Assembly: GCF_024172085.1 (NCBI RefSeq)
Contig: NZ_JAMZDZ010000001.1
Span: forward strand, 3,658,001-3,722,000
Length of the DNA: 64,000 nt
DNA from: Hamadaea flava
GTDB taxonomy: Bacteria > Actinomycetota > Actinomycetes > Mycobacteriales > Micromonosporaceae
Reading direction: 5' to 3'
A program made the translations under genes and the position numbers. The notes below the pieces were generated by a model. That model did no database searches and was not told the DNA's origin. It saw only the letters and a list, made by a program, of their open reading frames with translations. Positions 8,171-15,139 of this stretch are shown piece after piece (position 1 is the first letter of the stretch; every line of letters begins with the position of its first letter).

Positions 8171-8437
8171 CTAGTAGGCGTCGACGATGTCGACGCGCAT
8201 CCCCTTGCCGCCCACCGAGCCGATCACCTGGCGCAGCGCCCGGGCCGTACGCCCGCCGCGGCCGATCACCGTACCCAGATCGTCGGGGTGCACGCGTACT
8301 TCGAGCCGCGCGCCGCGGCGCGCGTCGACGAACCGCACCCGGACCTCGTCCGGGTGCTCCACGATGCCCTTGACCAGGTGTTCGAGTGCCGGACGCAGGG
8401 TGCTGTCGGTCCGGCCCGACGAGCTGCTGCCGCGCAA
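8171..8437 (-). CDS. khpA: KH-domain RNA-binding protein KhpA
   Basis: This is an 88-residue single KH domain with the GRGG loop in TVIGRGGRTARALR. It is the actinobacterial KhpA (Rv2908c type) always placed between rpsP and rimM; it binds RNA and is thought to help translation or cell-wall gene control. The start is a TTG, 2 bp after the rpsP stop, preceded by GAGGGGG; no ATG or GTG lies upstream of the conserved HLVKGIVEHPDEV segment. Confidence 0.9.
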   Translation of the reverse strand: MRGSSSSGRTDSTLRPALEHLVKGIVEHPDEVRVRFVDARRGARLEVRVHPDDLGTVIGRGGRTARALRQVIGSVGGKGMRVDIVDAY

Positions 8438-8439
8438 GG

Positions 8440-8889
8440 TCAGGCCCCCTCGGCCGGAGCCTCAGCCGGCTCAGCCGGCGTCTCGGCCTTCGCTTCGGCC
8501 TTCTTCTCGGCCTTCTTCGGCTCCGCCTTCTTGGTCTCCGCGACGCCGGCGGCGGCCTGCGCCTCGGCCTCGTAGATCGCCTTGCGGTCGACCTTGGCGG
8601 CGGCGACCTTCAGCGGCTCCGTCGGGGCCGGCAGGCCCTTGAACTTCTGCCAGTCGCCGGTCTTGCTCAGGATGGCGATGACCGGCTCGCTCGGCTGCGC
8701 GCCGACCGACAGCCAGTACTGCACCCGGTCGGACTTGACCTCGATCAGCGAGGGCTCCTCCTTCGGGTGGTAAACGCCGATGAACTCGATCGCCTTGCCG
8801 TCGCGCTTGGTACGCGAGTCGGCGACGACGATGCGGTACTGCGGGTTGCGGATCTTGCCCATCCGCAGAAGCCGGATCTTGACGGCCAC
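8440..8889 (-). CDS. rpsP: 30S ribosomal protein S16 with extended acidic/basic tail
   Basis: The S16 core ([20 protein letters not shown], then [12 protein letters not shown] and WLSVGAQPS) covers about the first 80 residues. A roughly 60-residue Ala/Glu/Lys-rich tail ([13 protein letters not shown] region) follows, as in other actinobacteria. I choose the GTG at 8889 rather than the longer ATG at 8931, because AGGAG lies 8 nt upstream and the protein then begins MAVKIRL like its homologues. It is the first gene of its operon. Confidence 0.95.
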   Translation of the reverse strand: MAVKIRLLRMGKIRNPQYRIVVADSRTKRDGKAIEFIGVYHPKEEPSLIEVKSDRVQYWLSVGAQPSEPVIAILSKTGDWQKFKGLPAPTEPLKVAAAKVDRKAIYEAEAQAAAGVAETKKAEPKKAEKKAEAKAETPAEPAEAPAEGA

Positions 8890-9101
8890 GTGTGTTCGCT
8901 CCTGTTGCGATAGGTTTCGAACGCTCGCCATCCCACGTGGGGTTGTGAGCGGTGCGAGCGGTCATGGACACGACCGGCGTCGGAAGTTAGAGGGCTGCCG
9001 TGCGCGAGTCGAATACCAGTCGTCAATTGTGCCAGACGCCGGTACGCACTCGGACCCACCCCGCCGGGCATACGGGACACAGATCACACGGCCCGAGGAT
9101 T

Positions 9102-9752
9102 TCAGGGGCGACGCGGGGCGTCCCAGCCGGGCAGCGGCGTCGTCGAGACGATCGGACCCCAGTCCGGATCAGGCCGGAAACCGGTCCAGGTGCCGTCGAA
9201 GGGGAAGTCGCCCGCCTCGACCAGCTTGATCACCTCCAGTCCGGCCTGGCGTACGCGCTGCTCGTCGTCGACCCAGTAGTAGTCGGGCAGACGCAGCCGC
9301 TCGGCGAACTCCTCCTCGTCCTTCCACCGCCAGCTCCGGTCGGGCTCGATCCAGACGTCGAGATCCCAGTCGACGGTGTCCAGCCCGGCCAACTCGGCGG
9401 AGCGCCAGGGCACGGCTGGGACTTCGAGGTTGGCGTACCAGTTGAGGAAGTCGCCGGCCGGACTGAAGAAGAACCGGATGGAGTAGTCGGCGCCGGTCGG
9501 ATGCCAAGACAGGACGGAGTGCCCCGCCTCGGCGTCGATCAGACGCTTGGGCCCGTCCACCCACTCGGGCAGAGGTGTCTGGCGCATCATGCGGCCGTCG
9601 GTCATGACGGTGTAGAAGTGCCGCCCGCCCGCCTGGCCCCACAGCAGCACGCCCTGATCGTCATGCTGCACGGCGCGCAGGGGGAACAGGCCGGAGACCG
9701 CGCTGTGCTGGAAGTGCCGCAAGTAGACGATCTCGCCCCGTTCGAAGACCAT
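9102..9752 (-). CDS. DUF402 domain protein (copy 1)
   Basis: The 216-residue protein has a DUF402 beta-barrel: NWYANLEVP, DTVDWDLDVWIEPD, then WRWKDEEEFAERLRLPDYYWVDDEQ. DUF402 proteins are FomD/nucleoside-phosphate hydrolase-like; acidic residues in the D-x-D-x-W-I-x-P-D segment would bind metal. It is 216 residues long like its neighbour and clearly paralogous to it. TACTTT ends 6 nt before the ATG, so it has its own leaderless promoter despite lying behind the second copy. The physiological substrate is unknown. Confidence 0.85.
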   Translation of the reverse strand: MVFERGEIVYLRHFQHSAVSGLFPLRAVQHDDQGVLLWGQAGGRHFYTVMTDGRMMRQTPLPEWVDGPKRLIDAEAGHSVLSWHPTGADYSIRFFFSPAGDFLNWYANLEVPAVPWRSAELAGLDTVDWDLDVWIEPDRSWRWKDEEEFAERLRLPDYYWVDDEQRVRQAGLEVIKLVEAGDFPFDGTWTGFRPDPDWGPIVSTTPLPGWDAPRRP

Positions 9753-9758
9753 GACCCA

Positions 9759-9764
9759 AAAGTA
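9759..9764 (-). promoter_or_regulatory. -10 element (TACTTT) for DUF402 copy 1
   Basis: TACTTT on the minus strand is followed by 6 nt and the ATG. This is the leaderless arrangement seen elsewhere in the window. Confidence 0.5.
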
Positions 9765-9815
9765 GTCGAGGCCGCACCGGATCGTGATCCTCCGACGGGT
9801 GATGCCGACGTCGGG

Positions 9816-10466
9816 TCAGTACGCCCGCGGACGATCCCAGCCGGCCGCGACCGTCGACGCGCCGGTCCACATCGGATCACCAGTGAGCCCCAGCAGCGAG
9901 GTGTCGAACGGGAACTCCCCCGCCTCGATGCGCTTCACCACACGCAGGCCGACCTCGCGCACCGCGTCCCCGTCCGCCACCCAATAGTCCGACGGGTACG
10001 CCAGGCGCTCGGCGAACTCCTCCTCGTCCTTCCACGACCACGAGCGATCGGGCTCGACCCAGATGTCGAGGTCTTGATCCACGATGTCGACCCCGGCCAC
10101 GGCGCCGTCGTCCCACCGGACCCCGGCCTCTTCGAGGTTGACGTACCAACCGCGAAAGCGGCCGTCCTCGGCCCGGAAAAGCCACACGGAGTAGTCCTCG
10201 CCGGGCGGCAGCACCTTGAGAATGGCCGGACCACGCCAGGTCATCTCCCAGAGCTTGGTCTCGGTGACGAGCCACTCGGCGAACGGCATCGCCCGCAGAC
10301 CCCGGCCGTCGACCGCCTTCCGGTCCAGCATCGGGGCGCCCCGGGGAACCCAGAGAAGCAGACCGCGATCGTCGTCGGCCAAGACGACGGCGGTCTTCAG
10401 TAGACCCAGCCGGGAACCCTGGAAATGACGGTGCAGGACCACCCGGCCGGGTTCGAAGCGCATCAC
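9816..10466 (-). CDS. DUF402 domain protein (copy 2)
   Basis: This paralogue also has 216 residues with the same landmarks: GWYVNLEEAG, DIVDQDLDIWVEPD and WSWKDEEEFAERLAYPSDYWV. The two proteins share layout from end to end, indicating tandem duplication. The start is GTG-ATG (10466 or 10463). It lies 16 bp after proS, so it is probably co-transcribed with proS; 63 bp separate it from copy 1. Function is unknown beyond the fold. Confidence 0.85.
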   Translation of the reverse strand: MMRFEPGRVVLHRHFQGSRLGLLKTAVVLADDDRGLLLWVPRGAPMLDRKAVDGRGLRAMPFAEWLVTETKLWEMTWRGPAILKVLPPGEDYSVWLFRAEDGRFRGWYVNLEEAGVRWDDGAVAGVDIVDQDLDIWVEPDRSWSWKDEEEFAERLAYPSDYWVADGDAVREVGLRVVKRIEAGEFPFDTSLLGLTGDPMWTGASTVAAGWDRPRAY

Positions 10467-10482
10467 GCGGATATCACGCGGA

Positions 10483-11892
10483 TCAGTAGGAGCGGCCGAG
10501 GATCGCCGTCAGGTTCGGCTCGTCCTGCGCCGCCGGAGCCGACCCGTCCTCGCGGAACAGGCAGCGTACGGTGATCGCGCTCTCGTTCGCCTTGGCCTCG
10601 CCGTCGACGCCGACCGCCGACCACGGCAGCTTGGCCCAGCCGGACTGCGACGCCTCGATCGCCTCGTCCAGCGTCTTGACCTCGACGGTGCTCGCCTCGC
10701 GCCGGGCGAGCGCCTCGTCGTAGAGACCCTGCTGGTCGGCGACAAGCGCCTCGGTCACCGCGGCGACCACGCCGCCGATCGGCAGCGGCGTCTTCGAGCC
10801 GTCGATCCGTCGCGCCAACGTCACGTTGCCCGCGGCCAGATCGCGCGGGCCGACCTCGATCCGCAGCGGTACGCCCTTCAGCTCGGCGTCGACCGCCCGG
10901 CGGCCGAACGGCGTGTCCACCCGGTCGTCGAGCTTGACGCGTACGCCCGCGGCGGCGAGATCGTCGACCAATCCCTTCGCGGCGGCGGTGATGGAACCGT
11001 CGGTCTCCTTCACCACCATGACCAGGGCCTGCGTCGGAGCCACCAGCGGCGGCAGGCGCAACCCGTTGTCGTCACCGTGGCACATGATCAGACCGCCCAG
11101 CATCCGCGTCGACGAACCCCACGAGGTCGTCCAGGCGTACTCGCGGACACCGGCCGCGCTGGAGTACTGGATGTCGAAGGCACGGGCGAAGTTCTGGCCC
11201 AGCTCGTGCGAGGTGCCCATCTGCAGCGCCTTGCCGTCGCCCATCATGCCCTCCAGCGTGTACGTGCTGGTGGCGCCGGCGAACCGCTCCCGGTCGGTCT
11301 TGCGACCCGGGATCACCGGGATGGCCAGGAGGTCGCGCATGTGCTTCTCGTAGACCTGGTGGTGGATGCGCAAGGTGTAATCCTTCGCGTCCTGCTCGGT
11401 GGCGTGCGCGGTGTGCCCCTCCTGCCAGAGGAACTCGCTGGTACGCAGGAAGATCCGCGGGCGCATCTCCCACCGGACCACATTGGCCCACTGGTTGAGC
11501 AGCAGCGGCAGATCCCGGTAGGAGTCCACCCACTTGGCCATGAACTCGCCGATGACCGTCTCACTGGTCGGCCGGACCACGACCGGCTCGGCAAGCTGCT
11601 TGCCACCGCCGTGGGTGACGACGGCCAGTTCCGGGGAGAACCCCTCGACGTGCTGTGCCTCCCGGTGCAGGTAGCTCTCCGGGATGAACAGCGGGAAGTA
11701 CGCGTTCTCCGCCCCGGTCGCCTTGATCCGGGCGTCCATGTCGGCCTGCATGCGCTCCCAGATCGCGTACGCCGTCGGCCGGATCACCATGGTGCCCCGG
11801 ACCGGGCCGTTGTCGGCCAGTTCAGCCTTCGCGATCACGTCTTGGTACCAGCGGGGGAAGTCTTCCGCCCGGGGAGTCAGCACACGCGCCAT
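10483..11892 (-). CDS. proS: Proline--tRNA ligase, archaeal/eukaryotic-type
   Basis: The enzyme charges tRNA-Pro. The 469-residue protein belongs to the short ProRS lineage without the bacterial editing insertion. Class II motifs are VIRPTAYAIWERMQ, motif 2 RPRIFLRTSEFLWQEGHTAH, and motif 3 with GLIMCHGDDNGLRLPP; an anticodon-binding domain and a C-terminal zinc-type domain follow. I start it at the ATG at 11892 (MARVLTPRAEDF) because homologues begin there; a longer frame exists upstream. In M. tuberculosis and E. coli the bacterial-type ProRS is used instead. Confidence 0.94.
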   Translation of the reverse strand: MARVLTPRAEDFPRWYQDVIAKAELADNGPVRGTMVIRPTAYAIWERMQADMDARIKATGAENAYFPLFIPESYLHREAQHVEGFSPELAVVTHGGGKQLAEPVVVRPTSETVIGEFMAKWVDSYRDLPLLLNQWANVVRWEMRPRIFLRTSEFLWQEGHTAHATEQDAKDYTLRIHHQVYEKHMRDLLAIPVIPGRKTDRERFAGATSTYTLEGMMGDGKALQMGTSHELGQNFARAFDIQYSSAAGVREYAWTTSWGSSTRMLGGLIMCHGDDNGLRLPPLVAPTQALVMVVKETDGSITAAAKGLVDDLAAAGVRVKLDDRVDTPFGRRAVDAELKGVPLRIEVGPRDLAAGNVTLARRIDGSKTPLPIGGVVAAVTEALVADQQGLYDEALARREASTVEVKTLDEAIEASQSGWAKLPWSAVGVDGEAKANESAITVRCLFREDGSAPAAQDEPNLTAILGRSY

Positions 11893-11968
11893 GGGCACCA
11901 ATCCTACTGACCGCCCTCGCCCGGCTTCCGCTGGCACCCATCGGCGCATCCCCGCCCTCCATCGCCTT

Positions 11969-12034
11969 CGCTCGCCGCTCGTCGCTCGCCGCTCGTCGCA
12001 CGGCGCTCGCCGCTCGTCGCACGGCGCACGGCGC
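11969..12034. repeat. Short GC-rich tandem repeats upstream of proS
   Basis: Degenerate copies of CGCTCGCCGCTCGTCG and CGCACGGCG run in tandem between proS and the palindromic element at 12046. With the following elements they fill the 437-bp gap between proS and the amidohydrolase, in which I see no convincing gene. Confidence 0.75.
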
Positions 12035-12045
12035 TTGTTAGCACC

Positions 12046-12100
12046 AGATCAGGGATATGCATGCGATCTTGGGCACGGGAAGCATGCGTATCCGTGATCT
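12046..12100. repeat. Interspersed palindromic repeat, type 1, copy A
   Basis: The left arm AGATCAGGGATATGCATGC faces a right arm whose complement reads AGATCACGGATACGCATGC (17 of 19 positions match). The 16-nt spacer begins GATCTTGGGC, the complement of the CCCAAGATC found in other copies. It lies about 230 bp past the amidohydrolase stop and upstream of proS. Confidence 0.9.
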
Positions 12101-12111
12101 TCTTGCTTCCC

Positions 12112-12281
12112 GTGCGGGAGCGCGAGCCAGCGAGCGAGCGGGCGCGTCGCGGCCGGCGCGGGAGCGCGAGCAGGCGCGTCGCGGCCCGGCGTGGGGGCGC
12201 GAGCGGGCGCGTCGCGGCCGGCGTGGGCGCGAGCGGGCGCGTCGCGGCCGGTGGGGGCGCGAGCGGGCGCGCGACGCGGCC
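12112..12281. repeat. Tandem array of about 30-bp GC-rich units
   Basis: About five degenerate units of pattern GYGGGGGCGCGAGC followed by GGGCGCGTCGCGGCCG lie directly beside palindrome copy A. No credible coding frame uses them; translations are Arg/Ala/Gly low-complexity. Other repeat islands in the window also pair a dispersed repeat with an array like this. Confidence 0.85.
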
Positions 12282-12329
12282 ACCGCAGGCGTGCAGCGTG
12301 CGTCGGGCGCGGCGTGGCGAGAGCCGCGG

Positions 12330-13421
12330 TCAGTGGGGCGAGACGATCCGGCCGCGCAGCACGATCAGGCTCGGCTCACGCAGCACGGTCAGGTCGTGTC
12401 GCGGATCACGCGGATAGACCACGAGGTCGGCCCAGCCGCCGTCGTCCAGCCCCCGGAAGCCGAGCCATTCGCGGGCACGCCACGATCCGGCTGCCAGCAC
12501 CGCCTCGGCGGACATCCCAGCCGCGTTCAGGAGCAGCATCTCCTCTGCGGCCAGCCCGTGTGCGATCCCACCGCCGGCGTCGGAGCCGACATAGATCGGT
12601 ACGCCCGCCTCGTGCGCGGCGGCGACGACGGCTGGGAAGCCGTCCCGGAGTGCGAGCATGTGCTTGGCGTACCGGGGGAACTTGGCTTCGGCGCGTTGGG
12701 CGATCGTCCCGAACGTCTCGATGTTGATCATCGTGGGCACCAGGGCGGTCCCTCGTCGGCCCATCTCGGCGACGATCTCCGTCGACAGCCCTGTGCCGTG
12801 CTCGATGCAGTCGATCCCGGCCGTGACCAGGGTCGCGACGCTCTGCTCCTCGAAGCAGTGCGCGGTGATGCGCGCGCCGGCCGCGTGGGCTGCCTCGACT
12901 GCGGCGACCAGCGTCGCATCGTCCCAGGCCGGGGCGAGGTCGCCGCGATCCCGGTCGATCCAGTCGCCGACCAGCTTCACCCAGCCTGTCCCCGCAGCGG
13001 CCTGCCGGGTGACCTCCGCGGCCACCAGCTCCGCCGGAACCTCGACCCCGATCTCGGGCAGATACCGGCGTGGGGGTGCGACATGTCGTCCCGCGCGGGC
13101 GAGCCGAGGGATGTCCGGGTCCTCGTCCAACTCGGGATACGGATAAGGCGAACCCGCGTCACGAATGGCCAGTACGCCCGCACCACGGTCGACGAGGGCG
13201 AGCTGCTTGGCCTGATCGAGGCTTCCGATCGGACGGCCACCGGGGGCGATCCCGAGGTGGCAGTGGGCGTCTACCAGTCCCGGCAGGACGAACCCACCGT
13301 CGCAGATGGTAGTGGCGCCGGGTATCGGCTCTCGCGACACCCGGTCGCCGTCAAGCCACAGATCGCCGGTCTCTTCGTCGGGAAGGAGCACACCGCGTAC
13401 GTGCAACGCCATGCGCTCCAC
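12330..13421 (-). CDS. Amidohydrolase family protein (imidazolonepropionase-like)
   Basis: The 363-residue protein has the metal-dependent amidohydrolase pattern: LPGLVDAHCHLG (HxH), VKLVGDW with the candidate carboxylated Lys, ITAHCFEE, CIEHGTG (His ligands) and VGSDAGGG (Asp). It resembles the HutI/cytosine-deaminase-like prolidase subgroup, and the substrate cannot be told. The GTG overlaps the PIN-domain gene stop (TAGTG); an ATG three codons later is equally possible. Downstream lies a repeat island with palindrome A. Confidence 0.87.
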   Translation of the reverse strand: MERMALHVRGVLLPDEETGDLWLDGDRVSREPIPGATTICDGGFVLPGLVDAHCHLGIAPGGRPIGSLDQAKQLALVDRGAGVLAIRDAGSPYPYPELDEDPDIPRLARAGRHVAPPRRYLPEIGVEVPAELVAAEVTRQAAAGTGWVKLVGDWIDRDRGDLAPAWDDATLVAAVEAAHAAGARITAHCFEEQSVATLVTAGIDCIEHGTGLSTEIVAEMGRRGTALVPTMINIETFGTIAQRAEAKFPRYAKHMLALRDGFPAVVAAAHEAGVPIYVGSDAGGGIAHGLAAEEMLLLNAAGMSAEAVLAAGSWRAREWLGFRGLDDGGWADLVVYPRDPRHDLTVLREPSLIVLRGRIVSPH

Positions 13422-13804
13422 TAGACCACAAGGATGTCGAGCTTCTTCCCGAGGGCGGCGGCGATCTTTCGGAGGTCGTCCGGATCGCTGGAGACCACGG
13501 CGGCTCCCTTGGCGAGCGCGGTGACGACCACGATCGCGTCCACTACGTCGGATGTAGCCGCTCTAGCGCAGGCGACGCCGGCCTCACGGCCGATGAGTTC
13601 GTCGTCCGGAACGATCTCGCAGTCCTTGAGCACTTCGGCGATTCCGTGCTGCCCGCGACCGCGCCAGGCCTGCGCGAGGACGACCACCGGCACGGTCGGC
13701 GTCCCCCTGCGACCAGTGATGATCCCGTTGTGCAGAGTCTTGAAACGACGGTCCCGCCGCTCGGCCGCGAGAAGTGCTCCGGTGTCGTAGACGATCGGCA
13801 TCAT
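13421..13804 (-). CDS. vapC: PIN-domain ribonuclease, VapC-like toxin
   Basis: The 127-residue protein has the PIN acidic residues in VYDTGALLAAE, DVVDAIVVVTALA and SSDPDDLRKIAA. Such toxins cleave tRNA or rRNA when not bound by their antitoxin. The start overlaps the antitoxin stop (ATGA), and the second Met may also serve. The downstream amidohydrolase start touches its stop, so it may be read through from the same promoter. Confidence 0.85.
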   Translation of the reverse strand: MMPIVYDTGALLAAERRDRRFKTLHNGIITGRRGTPTVPVVVLAQAWRGRGQHGIAEVLKDCEIVPDDELIGREAGVACARAATSDVVDAIVVVTALAKGAAVVSSDPDDLRKIAAALGKKLDILVV

Positions 13805-14151
13805 CGGCGACGGTCCTTCGGATCCATCAGACCCAAGCGGATCAGCTCGTCGTCGACCTCGCGGACGATGTCCGGGTCGTCCGGGCCGAAGAACTCGTCC
13901 AGCTCGCGCAAGCGCTGCTGGATCTTGAGGTCCGCTTCCAGGTCGGCCTGGAGCCGCTCCAGCCGCTCCTCGATGGCCTGGGAGACCCAGGCCGACATGG
14001 TGACACCCGATTCGGCTACGGCATCGCGTAGGCGTGTGTCCAACTGACTGTCCAGGGATAGCGACAACCTGACCACCTTTCCGCTGCCGGGCTTGGCGCC
14101 TGGCTCGTTCGGCTTCGTGTTGCGCGACTTCTCGCTCCCCGGCTCAGTCAC
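13801..14151 (-). CDS. vapB: Ribbon-helix-helix antitoxin, VapB-like
   Basis: The 116-residue protein has a flexible Lys/Pro N-terminus, then a ribbon-helix-helix core VVRLSLSLDSQLDTRLRDAV with GVTMSAWVSQAIEERLERL, and an acidic C-terminus expected to wrap the toxin. Its GTG is 6 nt after a TAACAT -10 hexamer, and a perfect 6-bp inverted repeat lies across that promoter. This is the classic self-repressing toxin-antitoxin layout. Confidence 0.85.
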   Translation of the reverse strand: MTEPGSEKSRNTKPNEPGAKPGSGKVVRLSLSLDSQLDTRLRDAVAESGVTMSAWVSQAIEERLERLQADLEADLKIQQRLRELDEFFGPDDPDIVREVDDELIRLGLMDPKDRRR

Positions 14152-14157
14152 AAGCCA

Positions 14158-14187
14158 ATGTTATTACGCAGTAATACGAAGGGGCAA
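14158..14187 (-). promoter_or_regulatory. vapBC promoter with embedded operator palindrome
   Basis: On the minus strand, -35 TTGCCC (14182-14187) and -10 TAACAT (14158-14163) are 18 bp apart, and GTG follows 6 nt later. The inverted repeat TATTAC-GCA-GTAATA (14162-14176) lies in the spacer and touches the -10. It is AT-rich against a GC-rich background. A ribbon-helix-helix antitoxin bound here would block the promoter. Confidence 0.7.
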
Positions 14188-14218
14188 GGACGATTCACGA
14201 TCGCCCTTGCCCCTTCGT
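14176..14218 (-). terminator. Terminator hairpin after the SGNH hydrolase gene
   Basis: Long arms ACGAAGGGGCAAGG and CCTTGCCCCTTCGT, with an additional CGAT/ATCG inner pair, start 15 bp past the SGNH stop. The hairpin also overlaps the -35 of vapBC, so one DNA segment ends one unit and starts the next. Confidence 0.75.
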
Positions 14219-14232
14219 ACGGGCCCAGCGGA

Positions 14233-15069
14233 TCAGACCTCGGCCAGGTACGCGTTCGCGAGGACGGCGTACCCGGTGACGTTGGCGTGGATGTCGGACT
14301 TCGTGCACATCCACGTCCACGCGCAGATCCGGGCGACGGCGAGCGGCACCGTGCCGACGCCGGGCAGCGGAACCTGCGTGGTCAGGTCGGTCGAGGCGAA
14401 CGCGCCCGCGACGTCGGCGACGCGTACGCCGGCCGCCCGGTACAGCGTCGTGAGCAGCCCGTTGAAGGCCCCGCTGACCTGAATGGACTGCTGCGCCAGC
14501 GCCCGCCCGGCCGGGCCGGCCAGCCAGGCCGCCAGGTACGGGTTGTAGTAGGTCATCCCGACCATCGGCGTACGCGGAGCGATCGCCCGCAGCCGCGCCA
14601 GGATCTGACCGAGGTTGACGGCCAACGCGGCCAACGCGTTCTGTACGCACGCCGGGTCGATGGTGCCGCCCCGGGCACACCGGTTGAGGTCGTTGCCGCC
14701 GATGTCGATCGTGACGAGCGAGACCTTGTCCTTGTGCGCGTGCAGGAAGCGTTCGGCCGCTTCGAGCTGGGAATCGCGACCGGGGTACTCGCAGGTCCCG
14801 CCGGCCAGCAGCGAACCAGAGGTCTCGCCGTCGCAGCCCAGGTTCTCCAGGCGCAGCTTCGGCTCGGTGGCCTGCAGCTCACGGTGCAGCTGCCCGACGT
14901 AGCCCTCGGCGCGGTCCAGCGGCGTCGCCGGCTGATAGCCGGCTGCCAGCGAATCGCCAAGCGCCAGATAGTACGTGGTTGATCTGTCCGGCGAGGCCGA
15001 CGCGGGGGTGCCCACGAATCCGAGGGCGAGCGCGGCCACGGCGGCGACGGAGGTGATGCGTCGCAACAT
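14233..15069 (-). CDS. Secreted SGNH/GDSL-family hydrolase
   Basis: The 278-residue protein has a signal peptide ending near ASASP (residue 26) and the four SGNH blocks: GDSLAAGY (Ser), the Gly in LENLGCDGET, GGND near residue 124, and the catalytic pair in SDIHANVTGY. Six or more Cys suggest disulfides outside the cell. It is an esterase or lipase of unknown substrate. TACGTT ends 6 nt before the ATG, so it is probably a leaderless single-gene unit. Confidence 0.9.
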   Translation of the reverse strand: MLRRITSVAAVAALALGFVGTPASASPDRSTTYYLALGDSLAAGYQPATPLDRAEGYVGQLHRELQATEPKLRLENLGCDGETSGSLLAGGTCEYPGRDSQLEAAERFLHAHKDKVSLVTIDIGGNDLNRCARGGTIDPACVQNALAALAVNLGQILARLRAIAPRTPMVGMTYYNPYLAAWLAGPAGRALAQQSIQVSGAFNGLLTTLYRAAGVRVADVAGAFASTDLTTQVPLPGVGTVPLAVARICAWTWMCTKSDIHANVTGYAVLANAYLAEV

Positions 15070-15075
15070 GCCCGC

Positions 15076-15081
15076 AACGTA
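15076..15081 (-). promoter_or_regulatory. -10 element (TACGTT) for the SGNH hydrolase
   Basis: TACGTT on the minus strand, 6 nt before the ATG, without a Shine-Dalgarno. Confidence 0.5.
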
Positions 15082-15139
15082 CTCGCGAGTAGCGTCGCGC
15101 GCAGCCCCGCCGACGGCAGCGGTTGAACAGACGTGCCGG

